A stretch of 64,000 bases of DNA. Source: Gibbula magus. Taxonomy: Eukaryota > Mollusca > Gastropoda > Trochida > Trochidae. The position numbers and the translations under genes were made by a program. Below the pieces are notes generated by a model. The model saw only the letters and a program-made list of their open reading frames with translations, did no database searches and was not told where the DNA came from. The stretch is from assembly GCA_936450465.1 (NCBI GenBank), contig OW388296.1:39460023-39524022 (forward strand), read 5' to 3'. Positions within the stretch are counted from its first letter, which is position 1. Each line of letters begins with the position of its first letter. Below are positions 1 through 15,000 of this stretch, piece after piece.

Positions 1-3000
1 CGAGTGTCTGTGAACATGTTACACCTGGAGGTGTGAACTAGACCGAATGTCTGTGAACATGTTACACTTGGAGGTGTGAACTAGACCGAGTGTCTGTGGA
101 CATGTTACACCTGGAGGTGTGAACTAGACCGAGTGTCTGTGAACATGTTACACCTGGAGGTGTGAACTAGACCGAGTGTCTGTGAACATGTTACACCTGG
201 AGGTGTTAACTAGACCGAGTGTCTGTGGACATGTTACACCTGGAGGTGTGAACTAGACCGAGTGTCTGTGGGCATGTTACACCTGGAGGTGTGAACTAGA
301 CCGAGTGTCTGTGAACATGTTACACCTTGAGGTATGAACTAGACCGAGTGTCTGTGAACATGTTACACCTGGAGGTGTGAACTAGACCGAATGTCTGTGA
401 ACATGTTACACCTGGAGGTGTGAACTAGACCGAGTGTCTGTGAACATGTTACACCTGGAGGTGTGAACTAGACCGAGTGTCTGTGAACATGTTACACCTG
501 GAGGTGTGAACTAGACCGAGTGTCTTTGGACATGTTACACCTGGAGGTGTGAACTAGACCGAGTGTCTTTGGACATGTTACACCTGGAGGTGTGAACTAG
601 ACCGAGTATCTTTGGACATGTTACCCCGCGAGGTGTGAACTAGACCGAGTGTCTGTGGACATGTTACACCTGGAGGTGTGAACTAGACCGAGTGTCTGTG
701 GACATGTTACACCTGGAGGTGTGAACTAGACCGAGTGTCTGTGAACATGTTACACCTGGAGGTGTGAACTAGACCGAGTGTCTGTGGACATGTTACACCT
801 GGAGATGTGAACTAGACTGAGTGTCTGTGGACATGTTACACCTGGAGATGTGAACTAGGCCGAGGGTCTGTGGACATGTTACACCTGGAGGTGTGAGCTA
901 GACCGAGTGTCTGTGGACATGTTACACCTGGAGGTGTGAACTAGACCGAGTGTCTGTGAACATGTTACACCTGGAGGTGTGAACTAGACCGAGTGTTTGT
1001 GGACATGTTACACCTGGAGGTGTGAACTAGACCGAGTGTCTGTGGACATGTTACACCTGGAGATGTGAACTAGACCGAGTGTCTGTGGACATGTTACACC
1101 TGGAGATGTGAACTAGACCGAGGGTCTGTGGACATGTTTCACCTGGAGGTGTGAACTAGACCGAGTGTCTGTGGACATGTTACACCTGGAGGTGTGAACT
1201 AGATCGAGTGTCTGTGAACATGTTACACCTGGAGGTGTGAACTATACCGAGTGTCTGTGGACATGTTACACCTGGAAGTGTGAACTAGACCGAGTGTTTG
1301 TGGACATGTTACACCTGGAGGTGTGAACTAGACCGAGTGTCTGTGGACATGTTACACCTGGAGGTGTGAGCTAGACCGAGTGTCTGTGGACATGGTACAC
1401 CTGGAGGTGTGAACTAGACCAGGTGTCTGTGAACATGTTACACCTTGAGGTGTGAACTAGACCGAGTGTCTGTGAACATGTTACACCTGGAGGTGTGAAC
1501 TAGACCGAGTGTCTGTGAACATGTTACACCTGGAGGTGTGAACTAGACCGAGTGTCTGTGGACATGTTACACCTGGAGGTGTGAACTAGACCGAGTGTCT
1601 GTGAACATGTTACACCTGGAGGTGTGAACTAGACCGAGTGTCTGTGAACATGTTACACCTGGAGGTGTGAACTAGACCGAGTGTCTGTGAACATGTTACA
1701 CCTGGAGGTGTGAACTAGACCGAGTGTCTTTGGACATGTTACACCTGGAGGTGTGAACTAGACCGAGTGTCTTTGGACATGTTACACCTGGAGGTGTGAA
1801 CTAGACCGAGTATCTTTGGACATGTTACCCCGCGAGGTGTGAACTAGACCAGGTGTCTGTGGACATTTTACACCTTGAGGTGTGAACTAGACCGAGTGTC
1901 TGTGGACATGTTACACCTGGAGGTGTGAACTAGGCCGAGTGTCTGTGGACATGTTACACCTGGAGGTGTGAACTAGACCGAGTGTCTGTGGACATGTTAC
2001 ACCTGGAGGTGTGAACTAGACCGAGTGTCTGTGAACATGTTACACCTGGAGGTGTGAACTAGACCGAGTGTCTGTGAACATGGTACACCTGGAGGTGTGA
2101 ACTAGCCCGAGTGTCTGTGAACATGTTACACCTGGAGGTGTGAACTAGACCGAGTGTCTGTGGACATGTTACCCCTGGAGGTGTGAACTAGACCGAGTGT
2201 CTGTTGAACATGTTACACCTGGAGGTGTGAACTAGACCGAATGTCTGTGAACATGTTACACTTGGAGGTGTGAACTAGACCGAGTGTCTGTGGACATGTT
2301 ACACCTGGAGGTGTGAACTAGACCGAGTGTCTGTGAACATGTTACACCTGGAGGTGTGAACTAGACCGAGTGTCTGTGAACATGTTACACCTGGAGGTGT
2401 TAACTAGACCGAGTGTCTGTGGACATGTTACACCTGGATGTGTGAACTAGACCGAGTGTCTGTGGGCATGTTACACCTGGAGGTGTGAACTAGACCGAGT
2501 GTCTGTGAACATGTTACACCTTGAGGTATGAACTAGACCGAGTGTCTGTGAACATGTTACACCTGGAGGTGTGAACTAGACCGAGTGTCTGTGAACATGT
2601 TACACCTGGAGGTGTGAACTAGACCGAGTGTCTGTGAACATGTTACACCTGGAGGTGTGAACTAGACCGAGTGTCTGTGAACATGTTACACCTGGAGGTG
2701 TGAACTAGACCGAGTGTCTGTGGACATGTTACACCTGGAGGTGTGAACTAGACCGAGTGTCTGTGGACATGTTACACCTGGAGGTGTGAACTAGACCGAG
2801 TGTCTGTGAACATGTTACACCTGGAGGTGTGAACTAGACCGAGTGTCTGTGGACATGTTACACCTGGAGATGTGAACTAGACTGAGTGTCTGTGGACATG
2901 TTACACCTGGAGATGTGAACTAGGCCGAGGGTCTGTGGACATGTTACACCTGGAGGTGTGAGCTAGACCGAGTGTCTGTGGACATGTTACACCTGGAGGT

Positions 3001-6000
3001 GTGAACTAGACCGAGTGTCTGTGAACATGTTACACCTGGAGGTGTGAACTAGACCGAGTGTTTGTGGACATGTTACACCTGGAGGTGTGAACTAGACCGA
3101 GTGTCTGTGGACATGTTACACCTGGAGATGTGAACTAGACCGAGTGTCTGTGGACATGTTACACCTGGAGATGTGAACTAGACCGAGGGTCTGTGGACAT
3201 GTTTCACCTGGAGGTGTGAACTAGACCGAGTGTCTGTGGACATGTTACACCTGGAGGTGTGAACTAGATCGAGTGTCTGTGAACATGTTACACCTGGAGG
3301 TGTGAACTATACCGAGTGTCTGTGGACATGTTACACCTGGAAGTGTGAACTAGACCGAGTGTTTGTGGACATGTTACACCTGGAGGTGTGAACTAGACCG
3401 AGTGTCTGTGGACATGTTACACCTGGAGGTGTGAGCTAGACCGAGTGTCTGTGGACATGGTACACCTGGAGGTGTGAACTAGACCAGGTGTCTGTGAACA
3501 TGTTACACCTTGAGGTGTGAACTAGACCGAGTGTCTGTGGACATGTTACACCTGGAGGTGTGAACTAGACCGAGTGTCTGTGGACATGTTACACCTGGAG
3601 GTGTGAACTAGACCAAGTGTCTGTGGACATGTTACACCTGGAGGTGTGAACTAGACCGAGTGTCTGTGGACATGTTGCACCTGGAGATGTGAGCTAGACC
3701 AAGTGTATGTGGACATGTTACGCCTGGAGGTGTGAACTAGACCGAGTGTCTGTGAACATGTTAGACCTGGAGGTGTGAACTAGACCGAGTGTCTGTGGAC
3801 ATGTTACACCTGGAGGTGTGAACTAGACCGAGTGTCTTTGGACATGTTACACCTGGAGGTGTGAACTAGACCGAGTGTCTTTGGACATGTTACACCTGGA
3901 GGTGTGAACTAGACCGAGTATATTTGGACATGTTACCCCGCGAGGTGTGAACTAGACCAGGTGTCTGTGGACATTTTACACCTTGAGGTGTGAACTAGAC
4001 CGAGTGTCTGTGGACATGTTACACCTGGAGGTGTGAACTACGCCGAGTGTCTGTGGACATGTTACACCTGGAGGTGTGAACTAGACCGAGTGTCTGTGGA
4101 CATGTTACACCTGGACGTGTGAACTAGACCGAGTGTCTGTGAACATGTTACACCTGGAGGTGTGAACTAGACCGAGTGTCTGTGAACATGGTACACCTGG
4201 AGGTGTGAACTAGCCCGAGTGTCTGTGAACATGTTACACCTGGAGGTGTGAACTAGACCGAGTGTCTGTGGACATGTTACACCTGGAGGTGTGAACTAGA
4301 CCGAGTGTCTGTGAACATGTTACACCTGGAGGTGTGAACTAGACCGAATGTCTGTGAACATGTTACACTTGGAGGTGTGAACTAGACCGAGTGTCTGTGA
4401 ACATGTTACACCTGGAGGTGTGAACTAGACCGAGTGTCTGTGAACATGTTACACCTGGAGGTGTGAACTAGACCGAGTGTCTGTGAACATGTTACACCTG
4501 AAGGTGTGAACTAGACCGAGTGTCTGTGGACATGTTACACCTGGAGGTGTGAACTAGACCGAGTGTCTGTGGACATGTTACACCTGGAGGTGTGAACTAG
4601 ACCGAGTGTCTGTGGGCATGTTACACCTGGAGGTGTGAACTAGACCGAGTGTCTGTGAACATGTTACACCTGGAGGTGTGAACTAGACCGAGTGTCTGTG
4701 AACATGTTACACCTGGAGGTGTGAACTAGACCGAGTGTCTGTGGACATGTTACACCTGGAGGTGTGAACTAGACCGAGTGTCTGTGTACATGTTACACCT
4801 GGAGGTGTGAACTAGACCGAGTGTCTGTGGACATGTTACACCTGGAGATGTGAACTAGACTGAGTGTCTGTGGACATGTTACACCTGGAGATGTGAACTA
4901 GGCCGAGGGTCTGTGGACATGTTACACCTGGAGGTGTGAGCTAGACCGAGTGTCTGTGGACATGTTACACCTGGAGGTGTGAACTAGACCGAGTGTCTGT
5001 GAACATGTTACACCTGGAGGTGTGAACTAGACCGAGTGTTTGTGGACATGTTACACCTGGAGGTGTGAACTAGACCGAGTGTCTGTGGACATGTTACACC
5101 TGGAGATGTGAACTAGACCGAGTGTCTGTGGACATGTTACACCTGGAGATGTGAACTAGACCGAGGGTCTGTGGACATGTTTCACCTGGAGGTGTGAACT
5201 AGACCGAGTGTCTGTGGACATGTTACACCTAGAGGTGTGAACTAGATCGAGTGTCTGTGAACATGTTACACCTGGAGGTGTGAACTATACCGAGTGTCTG
5301 TGGACATGTTACACCTGGAAGTGTGAACTAGACCGAGTGTTTGTGGACATGTTACACCTGGAGGTGTGAACTAGACCGAGTGTCTGTGGACATGTTACAC
5401 CTGGAGATGTGAACTAGACCGAGTGTCTGTGGACATGTTACACCTGGAGATGTGAACTAGACCGAGGGTCTGTGGACATGTTTCACCTGGAGGTGTGAAC
5501 TAGACCGAGTGTCTGTGGACATGTTACACCTAGAGGTGTGAACTAGATCGAGTGTCTGTGAACATGTTACACCTGGAGGTGTGAACTATACCGAGTGTCT
5601 GTGGACATGTTACACCTGGAAGTGTGAACTAGACCGAGTGTTTGTGGACATGTTACACCTGGAGGTGTGAACTAGACCGAGTGTCTGTGGACATGTTACA
5701 CCTGGAGATGTGAACTAGACCGAGTGTCTGTGGACATGTTACACCTGGAGATGTGAACTAGACCGAGTGTCTGTGGACATGTTACACCTGCAGGTGTGAA
5801 CTAGACCGAGTGTCTGTGGGCATGTTACACCTGGAGGTGTGAACTAGACCGAGTGTCTGTGAACATGTTACACCTGGAGGTGTGAACTAGACCGAGTGTC
5901 TGTGAACATGTTACACCTGGAGGTGTGAACTAGACCGAGTGTCTGTGGACATGTTACACCTGGAGGTGTGAACTAGACCGAGTGTCTGTGAACATGTTAC

Positions 6001-9000
6001 ACCTGGAGGTGTGAACTAGACCGAGTGTCTGTGTACATGTTACACCTGGAGGTGTGAACTAGACCGAGTGTCTGTGGACATGTTACACCTGGAGATGTGA
6101 ACTAGACTGAGTGTCTGTGGACATGTTACACCTGGAGATGTGAACTAGGCCGAGTGTCTGTGGACATGTTACACCTGGAGGTGTGAGCTAGACCGAGTGT
6201 CTGTGGACATGTTACACCTGGAGGTGTGAACTAGACCGAGTGTCTGTGAACATGTTACACCTGGAGGTGTGAACTAGACCGAGTGTTTGTGGACATGTTA
6301 CACCTGGAGGTGTGAACTAGACCGAGTGTCTGTGGACATGTTACACCTGGAGGTGTGAGCTAGACCGAGTGTCTGTGGACATGGTACACCTGGAGGTGTG
6401 AACTAGACCAGGTGTCTGTGAACATGTTACACCTTGAGGTGTGAACTAGACCGAGTGTCTGTGGACATGTTACACCTGGAGGTGTGAACTAGACCGAGTG
6501 TCTGTGGACATGTTACACCTGGAGGTGTGAACTAGACCAAGTGTCTGTGGACATGTTACACCTGGAGGTGTGAACTAGACCGAGTGTCTGTGGACATGTT
6601 GCACCTGGAGATGTGAGCTAGACCAAGTGTATGTGGACATGTTACGCCTGGAGGTGTGAACTAGACCGAGTGTCTGTGAACATGTTAGACCTGGAGGTGT
6701 GAACTAGACCGAGTGTCTGTGGACATGTTACACCTGGAGGTGTGAACTAGACCGAGTGTCTTTGGACATGTTACACCTGGAGGTGTGAACTAGACCGAGT
6801 GTCTTTGGACATGTTACACCTGGAGGTGTGAACTAGACCGAGTATATTTGGACATGTTACCCCGCGAGGTGTGAACTAGACCAGGTGTCTGTGGACATTT
6901 TACACCTTGAGGTGTGAACTAGACCGAGTGTCTGTGGACATGTTACACCTGGAGGTGTGAACTAGGCCGAGTGTCTGTGGACATGTTACACCTGGAGGTG
7001 TGAACTAGACCGAGTGTCTGTGGACATGTTACACCTGGACGTGTGAACTAGACCGAGTGTCTGTGAACATGTTACACCTGGAGGTGTGAACTAGACCGAG
7101 TGTCTGTGAACATGGTACACCTGGAGGTGTGAACTAGCCCGAGTGTCTGTGAACATGTTACACCTGGAGGTGTGAACTAGACCGAGTGTCTGTGGACATG
7201 TTACACCTGGAGGTGTGAACTAGACCGAGTGTCTGTGAACATGTTACACCTGGAGGTGTGAACTAGACCGAATGTCTGTGAACATGTTACACTTGGAGGT
7301 GTGAACTAGACCGAGTGTCTGTGAAAATGTTACACCTGGAGGTGTGAACTAGACCGAGTGTCTGTGAACATGTTACACCTGGAGGTGTGAACTAGACCGA
7401 GTGTCTGTGAACATGTTACACCTGAAGGTGTGAACTAGACCGAGTGTCTGTGGACATGTTACACCTGGAGGTGTGAACTAGACCGAGTGTCTGTGGACAT
7501 GTTACACCTGGAGGTGTGAACTAGACCGAGTGTCTGTGGGCATGTTACACCTGGAGGTGTGAACTAGACCGAGTGTCTGTGAACATGTTACACCTGGAGG
7601 TGTGAACTAGACCGAGTGTCTGTGAACATGTTACACCTGGAGGTGTGAACTAGACCGAGTGTCTGTGGACATGTTACACCTGGAGGTGTGAACTAGACCG
7701 AGTGTCTGTGAACATGTTACACCTGGAGGTGTGAACTAGACCGAGTGTCTGTGGACATGTTACACCTGGAGATGTGAACTAGACTGAGTGTCTGTGGACA
7801 TGTTACACCTGGAGATGTGAACTAGGCCGAGGGTCTGTGGACATGTTACACCTGGAGGTGTGAGCTAGACCGAGTGTCTGTGGACATGTTACACCTGGAG
7901 GTGTGAACTAGACCGAGTGTCTGTGAACATGTTACACCTGGAGGTGTGAACTAGACCGAGTGTCTGTGGACATGTTACACCTGGAGGTGTGAACTAGACC
8001 GAGTGTCTGTGGACATGTTACACCTGGAGATGTGAACTAGACCGAGTGTCTGTGGACATGTTACACCTGGAGATGTGAACTAGACCGAGGGTCTGTGGAC
8101 ATGTTTCACCTGGAGGTGTGAACTAGACCGAGTGTCTGTGGACATGTTACACCTAGAGGTGTGAACTAGATCGAGTGTCTGTGAACATGTTACACCTGGA
8201 GGTGTGAACTATACCGAGTGTCTGTGGACATGTTACACCTGGAAGTGTGAACTAGACCGAGTGTTTGTGGACATGTTACACCTGGAGGTGTGAACTAGAC
8301 CGAGTGTCTGTGGACATGTTACACCTGGAGATGTGAACTAGACCGAGTGTCTGTGGACATGTTACACCTGGAGATGCGAACTAGACCGAGTGTCTGTGGA
8401 CATGTTACACCTGGAGGTGTGAACTAGACCGAGTGTCTGTGGGCATGTTACACCTGGAGGTGTGAACTAGACCGAGTGTCTGTGAACATGTTACACCTGG
8501 AGGTGTGAACTAGACCGAGTGTCTGTGGACATGTTACACCTGGAGGTGTGAACTAGACCGAGTGTCTGTGGACATGTTACACCTGGAGGTGTGAACTAGA
8601 CCGAGTGTCTGTGAACATGTTACACCTGGAGGTGTGAACTAGACCGAGTGTCTGTGAACATGTTACACCTGGAGGTGTGAACTAGACCGAGTGTCTGTGG
8701 ACATGTTACACCTGGAGATGTGAACTAGACAGAGTGTCTGTGGACATGTTACACCTGGAGATGTGAACTAGGCCGAGGGTCTGTGGACATGTTACACCTG
8801 GAGGTGTGAGCTAGACCGAGTGTCTGTGGACATGTTACACCTGGAGGTGTGAACTAGACCGAGTGTCTGTGTACATGTTACACCTGGAGGTGTGAACTAG
8901 ACCGAGTGTTTGTGGACATGTTACACCTGGAGGTGTGAACTAGACCGAGTGTCTGTGGACATGTTACACCTGGAGATGTGAACTAGACCGAGTGTCTGTG

Positions 9001-12000
9001 GACATGTTACACCTGGAGATGTGAACTAGACCGAGGGTCTGTGGACATGTTTCACCTGGAGGTGTGAACTAGACCGAGTGTCTGTGGACATGTTACACCT
9101 GGAGGTGTGAACTAGATCGAGTGTCTGTGAACATGTTACACCTGGAGGTGTGAACTATACCGAGTGTCTGTGGACATGTTACACCTGGAAGTGTGAACTA
9201 GACCGAGTGTTTGTGGACATGTTACACCTGGAGATGTGAACTAGACCGAGTGTCTGTGGACATGTTTCACCTGGAGGTGTGGGCTAGACCGAGTGTCTGC
9301 GGACATGTTACACCTGGAGGTGTGAACTAGACCGAGTGTCTACGAACATGTTACACCTGGAGGTGTGAACTAGACCGAGTGTCTGTGGACATGTTACACC
9401 TGGAGGTGTGAGCTAGACCGAGTGTCTGTGGACATGGTACACCTGGAGGTGTGAACTAGACCAGGTGTCTGTGAACATGTTACACCTTGAGGTGTGAACT
9501 AGACCGAGTGTCTGTGGACATGTTACACCTGGAGGTGTGAACTAGACCGAGTGTCTGTGGACATGTTACACCTGGAGGTGTGAACTAGACCAAGTGTCTG
9601 TGGACATGTTACACCTGGAGGTGTGAACTAGACCAAGTGTCTGTGGACATGTTGCACCTGGAGATGTGAGCTAGACCAAGTGTATGTGGACATGTTACGC
9701 CTGGAGGTGTGAACTAGACCGAGTGTCTGTGAACATGTTACACCTGGAGGTGTGAACTAGACCGAGTGTCTGTGGACATGTTACACCTGGAGGTGTGAAC
9801 TAGACCGAGTGTCTGTGAACATGTTACACCTGGAGGTGTGAACTAGACCGAGCGTCTGTGGACATGTTACACCTGGAGGTGTGAACTAGACCGAGTGTCT
9901 GTGAACATGTTACACCTGGAGGTGTGAACTAGACCGAGTGTCTGTGAACATGTTACACCTGGAGATGTGAGCTAGACCGAGTGTCTGTGAACATGTTACA
10001 CCTGGAGGTGTGAGCTAGACCGAGTGTGTGTGAACATGTTACACCTGGAGGTGTGAACTAGACCGAGTGTATGTGGATCTTTCACACCTGGAGAAGTGAA
10101 GTAGACCGAGTGTATGTGGACATGTTTCACCTGAAGGTGTGAACTAGACCGAGTTTCTGTGGACATGTTACACCTGGAGGTGTGAACTAGACCGAGTGTC
10201 TGTGGACATGTTACACCTGGAGGTGTGAACTAGACCGAGTGTCTGTGGGCATGTTACACCTGGAGGTGTGAACTAGACCGAGTGTCTGTGAACATGTTAC
10301 ACCTGGAGGTGTGAACTAGACCGAGTGTCTGTGAACATGTTACACCTGGAGGTGTGAACTAGACCGAGTGTCTGTGGACATGTTACACCTGGAGGTGTGA
10401 ACTAGACCGAGTGTCTGTGAACATGTTACACCTGGAGGTGTGAACTAGACCGAGTGTCTGTGGACATGTTACACCTGGAGGTGTGAACTAGACCGAGCGT
10501 CTGAGAACATGTTACACCTGGAGGTGTGAACTAGACCGAGTGTCTGTGGACATGTTACACCTGGAGGTGTGAGCTAGACCGAGTGTCTGTGGACATGTTA
10601 CACCTGGAGGTGTGAACTAGACCGAGTGTCTGTGAACATGTTCCACCTGGAGGTGTGAACTAGACCGAGTGTTTGTGGACATGTTACACCTGGAGGTGTG
10701 AACTAGACCGAGTGTCTGTGGACATGTTACACCTGGAGATGTGAACTAGACCGAGTGTCTGTGGACATGTTACACCTGGAGATGTGAACTAGACCGAGGG
10801 TCTGTGGACATGTTTCACCTGGAGGTGTGAGCTAGACCGAGTGTCTGTGGACATGTTACACCTGGAGGTGTGAACTAGATCGAGTGTCTGTGAACATGTT
10901 ACACCTGGAGGTGTGAACTATACCGAGTGTCTGTGGACATGTTACACCTGGAAGTGTGAACTAGACCGAGTGTTTGTGGACATGTTACACCTGGAGGTGT
11001 GAACTAGACCGAGTGTCTGTGGACATGTTACACCTGGAGATGTGAACTAGACCGAGTGTCTGTGGACATGTTACACCTGGAGATGTGAACTAGACCGAGG
11101 GTCTGTGGACATGTTTCACCTGGAGGTGTGGGCTAGACCGAGTGTCTGCGGACATGTTACACCTGGAGGTGTGAACTAGACCGAGTGTCTGCGAACATGT
11201 TACACCTGGAGGTGTGAACTAGACCGAGTGTCTGTGGACATGTTACACCTGGAGGTGTGAGCTAGACCGAGTGTCTGTGGACATGGTACACCTGGAGGTG
11301 TGAACTAGACCAGGTGTCTGTGAACATGTTACACCTTGAGGTGTGAACTAGACCGAGTGTCTGTGGACATGTTACACCTGGAGGTGTGAACTAGACCGAG
11401 TGTCTGTGGACATGTTACACCTGGAGGTGTGAACTAGACCAAGTGTCTGTGGACATGTTACACCTGGAGGTGTGAACTAGACCAAGTGTCTGTGGACATG
11501 TTGCACCTGGAGATGTGAGCTAGACCAAGTGTATGTGGACATGTTACGCCTGGAGGTGTGAACTAGAGCGAGTGTCTGTGAACATGTTACACCTGGAGGT
11601 GTGAACTAGACCGAGTGTCTGTGGACATGTTACACCTGGAGGTGTGAACTAGACCGAGTGTCTGTGAACATGTTACACCTGGAGGTGTGAACTAGACCGA
11701 GCGTCTGTGGACATGTTACACCTGGAGGTGTGAACTAGACCGAGTGTCTGTGAACATGTTACACCTGAAGGTGTGAACTAGACCGAGTGTCTGTGGACAT
11801 GTTACATCTGGAGGTGTGAACTAGACCGAGTGTCTGTGAACATGTTACACCTGGAGGTGTGAACTAGACCGAGTGTCTGTGGACATGGTACACCTGGAGG
11901 TGTGAACTAGACCAGGTGTCTGTGAACATGTTACACCTTGAGGTGTGAACTAGACCGAGTGTCTGTGGACATGTTACACCTGGAGGTGTGAACTAGACCG

Positions 12001-15000
12001 AGTGTCTGTGGACATGTTACACCTGGAGGTGTGAACTAGACCAAGTGTCTGTGGACATGTTACACCTGGAGGTGTGAACTAGACCGAGTGTCTGTGGACA
12101 TGTTACACCTGGAGATGTGAACTAGACTGAGTGTCTGTGGACATGTTACACCTGGAGATGTGAACTAGGCCGAGGGTCTGTGGACATGTTACACCTGGAG
12201 GTGTGAGCTAGACCGAGTGTCTGTGGACATGTTACACCTGGAGGTGTGAACTAGACCGAGTGTCTGTGAACATGTTACACCTGGAGGTGTGAACTAGACC
12301 GAGTGTTTGTGGACATGTTACACCTGGAGGTGTGAACTAGACCGAGTGTCTGTGGACATGTTACACCTGGAGATGTGAACTAGACCGAGTGTCTGTGGAC
12401 ATGTTACACCTGGAGATGTGAACTAGACCGAGGGTCTGTGGACATGTTACACCTGGAGGTGTGAACTAGACCGAGTGTCTGTGGACATGTTACACCTGGA
12501 GGTGTGAACTAGATCGAGTGTCTGTGAACATGTTACACCTGGAGGTGTGAACTATACCGAGTGTCTGTGGACATGTTACACCTGGAAGTGTGAACTAGAC
12601 CGAGTGTTTGTGGACATGTTACACCTGGAGATGTGAACTAGACCGAGGGTCTGTGGACATGTTTCACCTGGAGGTGTGGGCTAGACCGAGTGTCTGCGGA
12701 CATGTTACACCTGGAGGTGTGAACTAGACCGAGTGTCTACGAACATGTTACACCTGGAGGTGTGAACTAGACCGAGTGTCTGTGGACATGTTACACCTGG
12801 AGGTGTGAGCTAGACCGAGTGTCTGTGGACATGGTACACCTGGAGGTGTGAACTAGACCAGGTGTCTGTGAACATGTTACACCTTGAGGTGTGAACTAGA
12901 CCGAGTGTCTGTGGACATGTTACACCTGGAGGTGTGAACTAGACCGAGTGTCTGTGGACATGTTACACCTGGAGGTGTGAACTAGACCAAGTGTCTGTGG
13001 ACATGTTACACCTGGAGGTGTGAACTAGACCAAGTGTCTGTGGACATGTTGCACCTGGAGATGTGAGCTAGACCAAGTGTATGTGGACATGTTACGCCTG
13101 GAGGTGTGAACTAGACCGAGTGTCTGTGAACATGTTACACCTGGAGGTGTGAACTAGACCGAGTGTCTGTGGACATGTTACACCTGGAGGTGTGAACTAG
13201 ACCGAGTGTCTGTGAACATGTTACACCTGGAGGTGTGAACTAGACCGAGCGTCTGTGGACATGTTACACATGGAGGTGTGAACTAGACCGAGTGTCTGTG
13301 AACATGTTACACCTGGAGGTGTGAACTAGACCGAGTGTCTGTGAACATGTTACACCTGGAGATGTGAGCTAGACCGAGTGTCTGTGAACATGTTACACCT
13401 GGAGGTGTGAGCTAGACCGAGTGTGTGTGAACATGTTACACCTGGAGGTGTGAACTAGACCGAGTGTATGTGGACATGTCACACCTGGAGAAGTGAAGTA
13501 GACCGAGTGTCTGTGGACATGTTACACCTGAAGGTGTGAACTAGACCGAGTGTCTGTGGACATGTTACACCTGGAGGTGTGAACTAGACCGAGTGTCTGT
13601 GGACATGTTACACCTGGAGGTGTGAACTAGACCGAGTGTCTGTGGGCATGTTACACCTGGAGGTGTGAACTAGACCGAGTGTCTGTGAACATGTTACACC
13701 TGGAGGTGTGAACTAGACCGAGTGTCTGTGAACATGTTACACCTGGAGGTGTGAACTAGACCGAGTGTCTGTGGACATGTTACACCTGGAGGTGTGAACT
13801 AGACCGAGTGTCTGTGAACATGTTACACCTGGAGGTGTGAACTAGACCGAGTGTCTGTGGACATGTTACACCTGGAGGTGTGAACTAGACCGAGCGTCTG
13901 CGAACATGTTACACCTGGAGGTGTGAACTAGACCGAGTGTCTGTGGACATGTTACACCTGGAGGTGTGAGCTAGACCGAGTGTCTGTGGACATGTTACAC
14001 CTGGAGGTGTGAACTAGACCGAGTGTCTGTGAACATGTTACACCTGGAGGTGTGAACTAGACCGAGTGTTTGTGGACATGTTACACCTGGAGGTGTGAAC
14101 TAGACCGAGTGTCTGTGGACATGTTACACCTGGAGATGTGAACTAGACCGAGTGTCTGTGGACATGTTACACCTGGAGATGTGAACTAGACCGAGGGTCT
14201 GTGGACATGTTTCACCTGGAGGTGTGAACTAGACCGAGTGTCTGTGGACATGTTACACCTGGAGGTGTGAACTAGATCGAGTGTCTGTGAACATGTTACA
14301 CCTGGAGGTGTGAACTATACCGAGTGTCTGTGGACATGTTACACCTGGAAGTGTGAACTAGACCGAGTGTTTGTGGACATGTTACACCTGGAGGTGTGAA
14401 CTAGACCGAGTGTCTGTGGACATGTTACACCTGGAGATGTGAACTAGACCGAGTGTCTGTGGACATGTTACACCTGGAGATGTGAACTAGACCGAGGGTC
14501 TGTGGACATGTTTCACCTGGAGGTGTGGGCTAGACCGAGTGTCTGCGGACATGTTACACCTGGAGGTGTGAACTAGACCGAGTGTCTGCGAACATGTTAC
14601 ACCTGGAGGTGTGAACTAGACCGAGTGTCTGTGGACATGTTACACCTGGAGGTGTGAGCTAGACCGAGTGTCTGTGGACATGGTACACCTGGAGGTGTGA
14701 ACTAGACCAGGTGTCTTTGAACATGTTACACCTTGAGGTGTGAACTAGACCGAGTGTCTGTGGACATGTTACACCTGGAGGTGTGAACTAGACCGAGTGT
14801 CTGTGGACATGTTACACCTGGAGGTGTGAACTAGACCAAGTTTCTGTGGACATGTTACACCTGGAGGTGTGAACTAGACCAAGTGTCTGTGGACATGTTG
14901 CACCTGGAGATGTGAGCTAGACCAAGTGTATGTGGACATGTTACGCCTGGAGGTGTGAACTAGAGCGAGTGTCTGTGAACATGTTACACCTGGAGGTGTG